DNA of 7,212 nucleotides. Origin: Bacteroidia bacterium. GTDB taxonomy: Bacteria > Bacteroidota > Bacteroidia > Flavobacteriales > Flavobacteriaceae. Shown piece by piece: positions 6,568 to 7,212 of this stretch. Within the stretch, counting starts at the first letter, position 1. Every line of letters starts with the position of its first letter. The position numbers and the translations under genes were made by a program. The stretch spans positions 1 to 7,212 of the forward strand of contig JAUIAA010000105.1 in NCBI GenBank assembly GCA_030425715.1. The letters run 5' to 3'. Under the pieces are notes generated by a model, which was not told the origin of the DNA, did not search any database, and saw only the letters and a list, made by a program, of their open reading frames with translations.

Positions 6568-6591
6568 AACAAGAACATGAAACTTCTTGTT
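6568..6591 (-). other. Hairpin in the 5' region of ricT (8-bp perfect stem, 8-nt loop)
   Basis: AACAAGAA (6568-6575) and TTCTTGTT (6584-6591) are perfect inverted repeats around an 8-base loop, 18 bp upstream of the ricT start. No T-run follows on the minus strand, so it is a poor intrinsic terminator for the ferredoxin gene. It is more likely a leader structure in the ricT-gldH transcript or chance. Confidence 0.4.
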
Positions 6592-6614
6592 GATAGTTCA
6601 TAAAAATTAAAGGG

Positions 6615-6622
6615 TAAATATA
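6615..6622 (-). promoter_or_regulatory. Weak -7 candidate for the ricT-gldH-PBP1A run (TATATTTA)
   Basis: On the minus strand TATATTTA fits the Bacteroidota -7 element TAnnTTTG except for the last base. It lies about 65 bp before ricT, in the 101-bp gap after the ferredoxin gene. No clear TTG -33 element is found at the usual distance, so this is only a candidate. If used, the hairpin at 6568-6591 would be in the leader. Confidence 0.25.
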
Positions 6623-6650
6623 CTCAATATTGCTAATAAACTAACGAATC

Positions 6651-6881
6651 CTATTTTATCTTTACGCTTATGATATTTACCGGACAAGCCTCTTTGGCTT
6701 TGGTAACATTTTCTACAATAGTATGTTCAGGCGACTTTACTGTATAAAAGCCTTTTTTTTCAATGGAATGCAACAAAACAGATTTACCATCTTTTTTAGA
6801 CATTTGAAATTGTTTTGGAGCAAATTCAACACAGTAGTTGCAGCCAATACATTTATTTCTTTGTAAAGTAATGATAACCAT
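6651..6881 (-). CDS. Small monocluster [4Fe-4S] ferredoxin
   Basis: A 76-residue soluble electron carrier. Seen: C11-x2-C14-x2-C17 in NKCIGCNYCVEFAP and the fourth ligand C66 in EACPV, the CxxCxxC...CP pattern of a single [4Fe-4S] cluster. The second cysteine set of a two-cluster ferredoxin is missing, which is normal for this small family. The central part (about 25-55) carries a DGKSVLL strand region and no further cysteines. The gene is divergent from holB and precedes ricT by 101 bp on the same strand. The ATG at 6881 is the only good start, as the first cysteine follows ten residues later. Its redox partner is unknown; closeness to the Fe-S protein RicT is suggestive only. Confidence 0.92.
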   Translation of the reverse strand: MVIITLQRNKCIGCNYCVEFAPKQFQMSKKDGKSVLLHSIEKKGFYTVKSPEHTIVENVTKAKEACPVNIISVKIK

Positions 6882-6960
6882 ATTTTTATTGCAAAAAGTA
6901 ATTCGTTAAAAAAGCTAGTATAAGCCAATAAAACTTGTGAAAAATGTTTTTGATTTGCTA

Positions 6961-6968
6961 CAAAAATA
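6961..6968 (-). promoter_or_regulatory. Bacteroidota-type -7 promoter element for the ferredoxin gene (TATTTTTG)
   Basis: TATTTTTG on the minus strand is a full match to the TAnnTTTG -7 consensus and lies 79 bp upstream of the ferredoxin ATG. A TTG at -33 is not evident, so the call rests on the -7 element and on its place in the 177-bp divergent intergenic region. The rest of that region (6882-7058) holds no other feature I can support; holB must have a promoter here too, but only weak candidates are visible. Confidence 0.45.
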
Positions 6969-7058
6969 CTCTTTTTTAGCTATTGGTAAAGGAATAATTT
7001 ATGTAATAATTCACCATACAAAACAAGGCAAACAGATAAATTTTGTTTTCTTTGTATT

Positions 7059-7212
7059 ATGCTTTTTCAAGATATTATTGGTCAGGAAAATATAAAAAAC
7101 CATCTGGTACAAACCGTAGCAAGTGGTAGAATTCCGCACGCCCAGTTATTTGTAGCTCCAACAGGTAGTGGTGCTTTACCCATGGCAATTGCCTATGCAC
7201 AATATATTTTAT
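7059..7212 (+). CDS. holB: DNA polymerase III delta' subunit, N-terminal 51 residues only
   Basis: The start of the clamp-loader delta' subunit, which helps load the sliding clamp onto primed DNA; the gene runs off the right edge. Seen: MLFQDIIGQENIKNHL at residues 1-16, then GRIPHAQLFVAPTGSGALP at 23-41 and MAIAYAQYIL at 42-51, the standard N-terminus of clamp-loader AAA+ proteins. The Walker A position reads APTGSGALP: the usual lysine and Ser/Thr are absent, as expected for delta', which does not hydrolyse ATP, and unlike DnaX. It is the only plus-strand gene and is divergent from the ferredoxin gene. The ATG at 7059 is chosen because the family's LFxxIIGQ motif begins directly after it; there is no Shine-Dalgarno motif, as usual for the phylum. 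Confidence 0.93.
   Translation, partial: MLFQDIIGQENIKNHLVQTVASGRIPHAQLFVAPTGSGALPMAIAYAQYIL

Noticed and set aside
6737..6928. Minus-strand frame overlapping the ferredoxin in another frame
   Set aside because: The ferredoxin frame carries the CxxCxxC...CP ligands; the overlapping frame has no family features.
7037..7045. Possible -7 element TAAATTTTG upstream of holB
   Set aside because: The spacer is one base too long, no -33 TTG is visible, and the implied leader would be only a few bases.
7059..7212. Loss of the Walker A lysine in HolB as evidence of a broken gene
   Set aside because: A degenerate P-loop is normal in clamp-loader delta' subunits, and the frame is otherwise intact.

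Overview
The window is AT-rich DNA from a member of the Bacteroidota, most likely class Flavobacteriia. The evidence is a GldH gliding lipoprotein, a RicT/PSP1 protein of the Bacteroidota type, a single-domain response regulator typical of the phylum, AT-rich start regions with no Shine-Dalgarno motif before any gene, and a TAnnTTTG-type -7 promoter element. There are seven complete genes, all on the minus strand, plus two genes cut by the window edges: a glycosyltransferase at the left (minus) and holB at the right (plus). No rRNA, tRNA, CRISPR array, transposase or prophage gene is visible.

Layout in the direction of minus-strand transcription, from high to low coordinates. (i) A 177-bp divergent intergenic region separates holB (DNA polymerase III delta', partial) from a monocluster 4Fe-4S ferredoxin. 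(ii) After a 101-bp gap holding a hairpin and a weak promoter candidate, a very tight gene run begins: ricT, gldH and a class A penicillin-binding protein 1A, with gaps of 0 and 2 bp, then scoA after 11 bp. (iii) The CoA-transferase pair scoA/scoB is split by a small, very AT-rich gene for a four-helix-bundle protein of the 23S rRNA intervening-sequence (IVS) family. (iv) After a 105-bp gap come a single-domain response regulator and, 2 bp later, a glycosyltransferase resembling tRNA-queuosine mannosyltransferase (QTMAN/GTDC1, DUF3524), truncated by the window edge.

Most genes are ordinary flavobacterial housekeeping or envelope genes. RicT is an iron-sulfur regulatory protein linked to RNA processing in Bacillus, and a ferredoxin gene lies beside it. 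GldH is needed for gliding and type IX secretion, and PBP1A builds peptidoglycan. ScoAB moves CoA between succinate and acetoacetate.

The least ordinary part is the scoA / four-helix-bundle / scoB arrangement. The inserted gene has roughly 26% GC, against about 38-44% in sampled parts of its neighbours (hand counts). It is bracketed by 15-bp inverted repeats matching at 14 of 15 positions, and the one mismatch would be a G-U pair in RNA. This resembles the layout of IVS elements in bacterial 23S rRNA, but here it lies inside a protein-coding operon. The second point of interest is the QTMAN-like gene in a bacterium, apparently co-transcribed with a response regulator.
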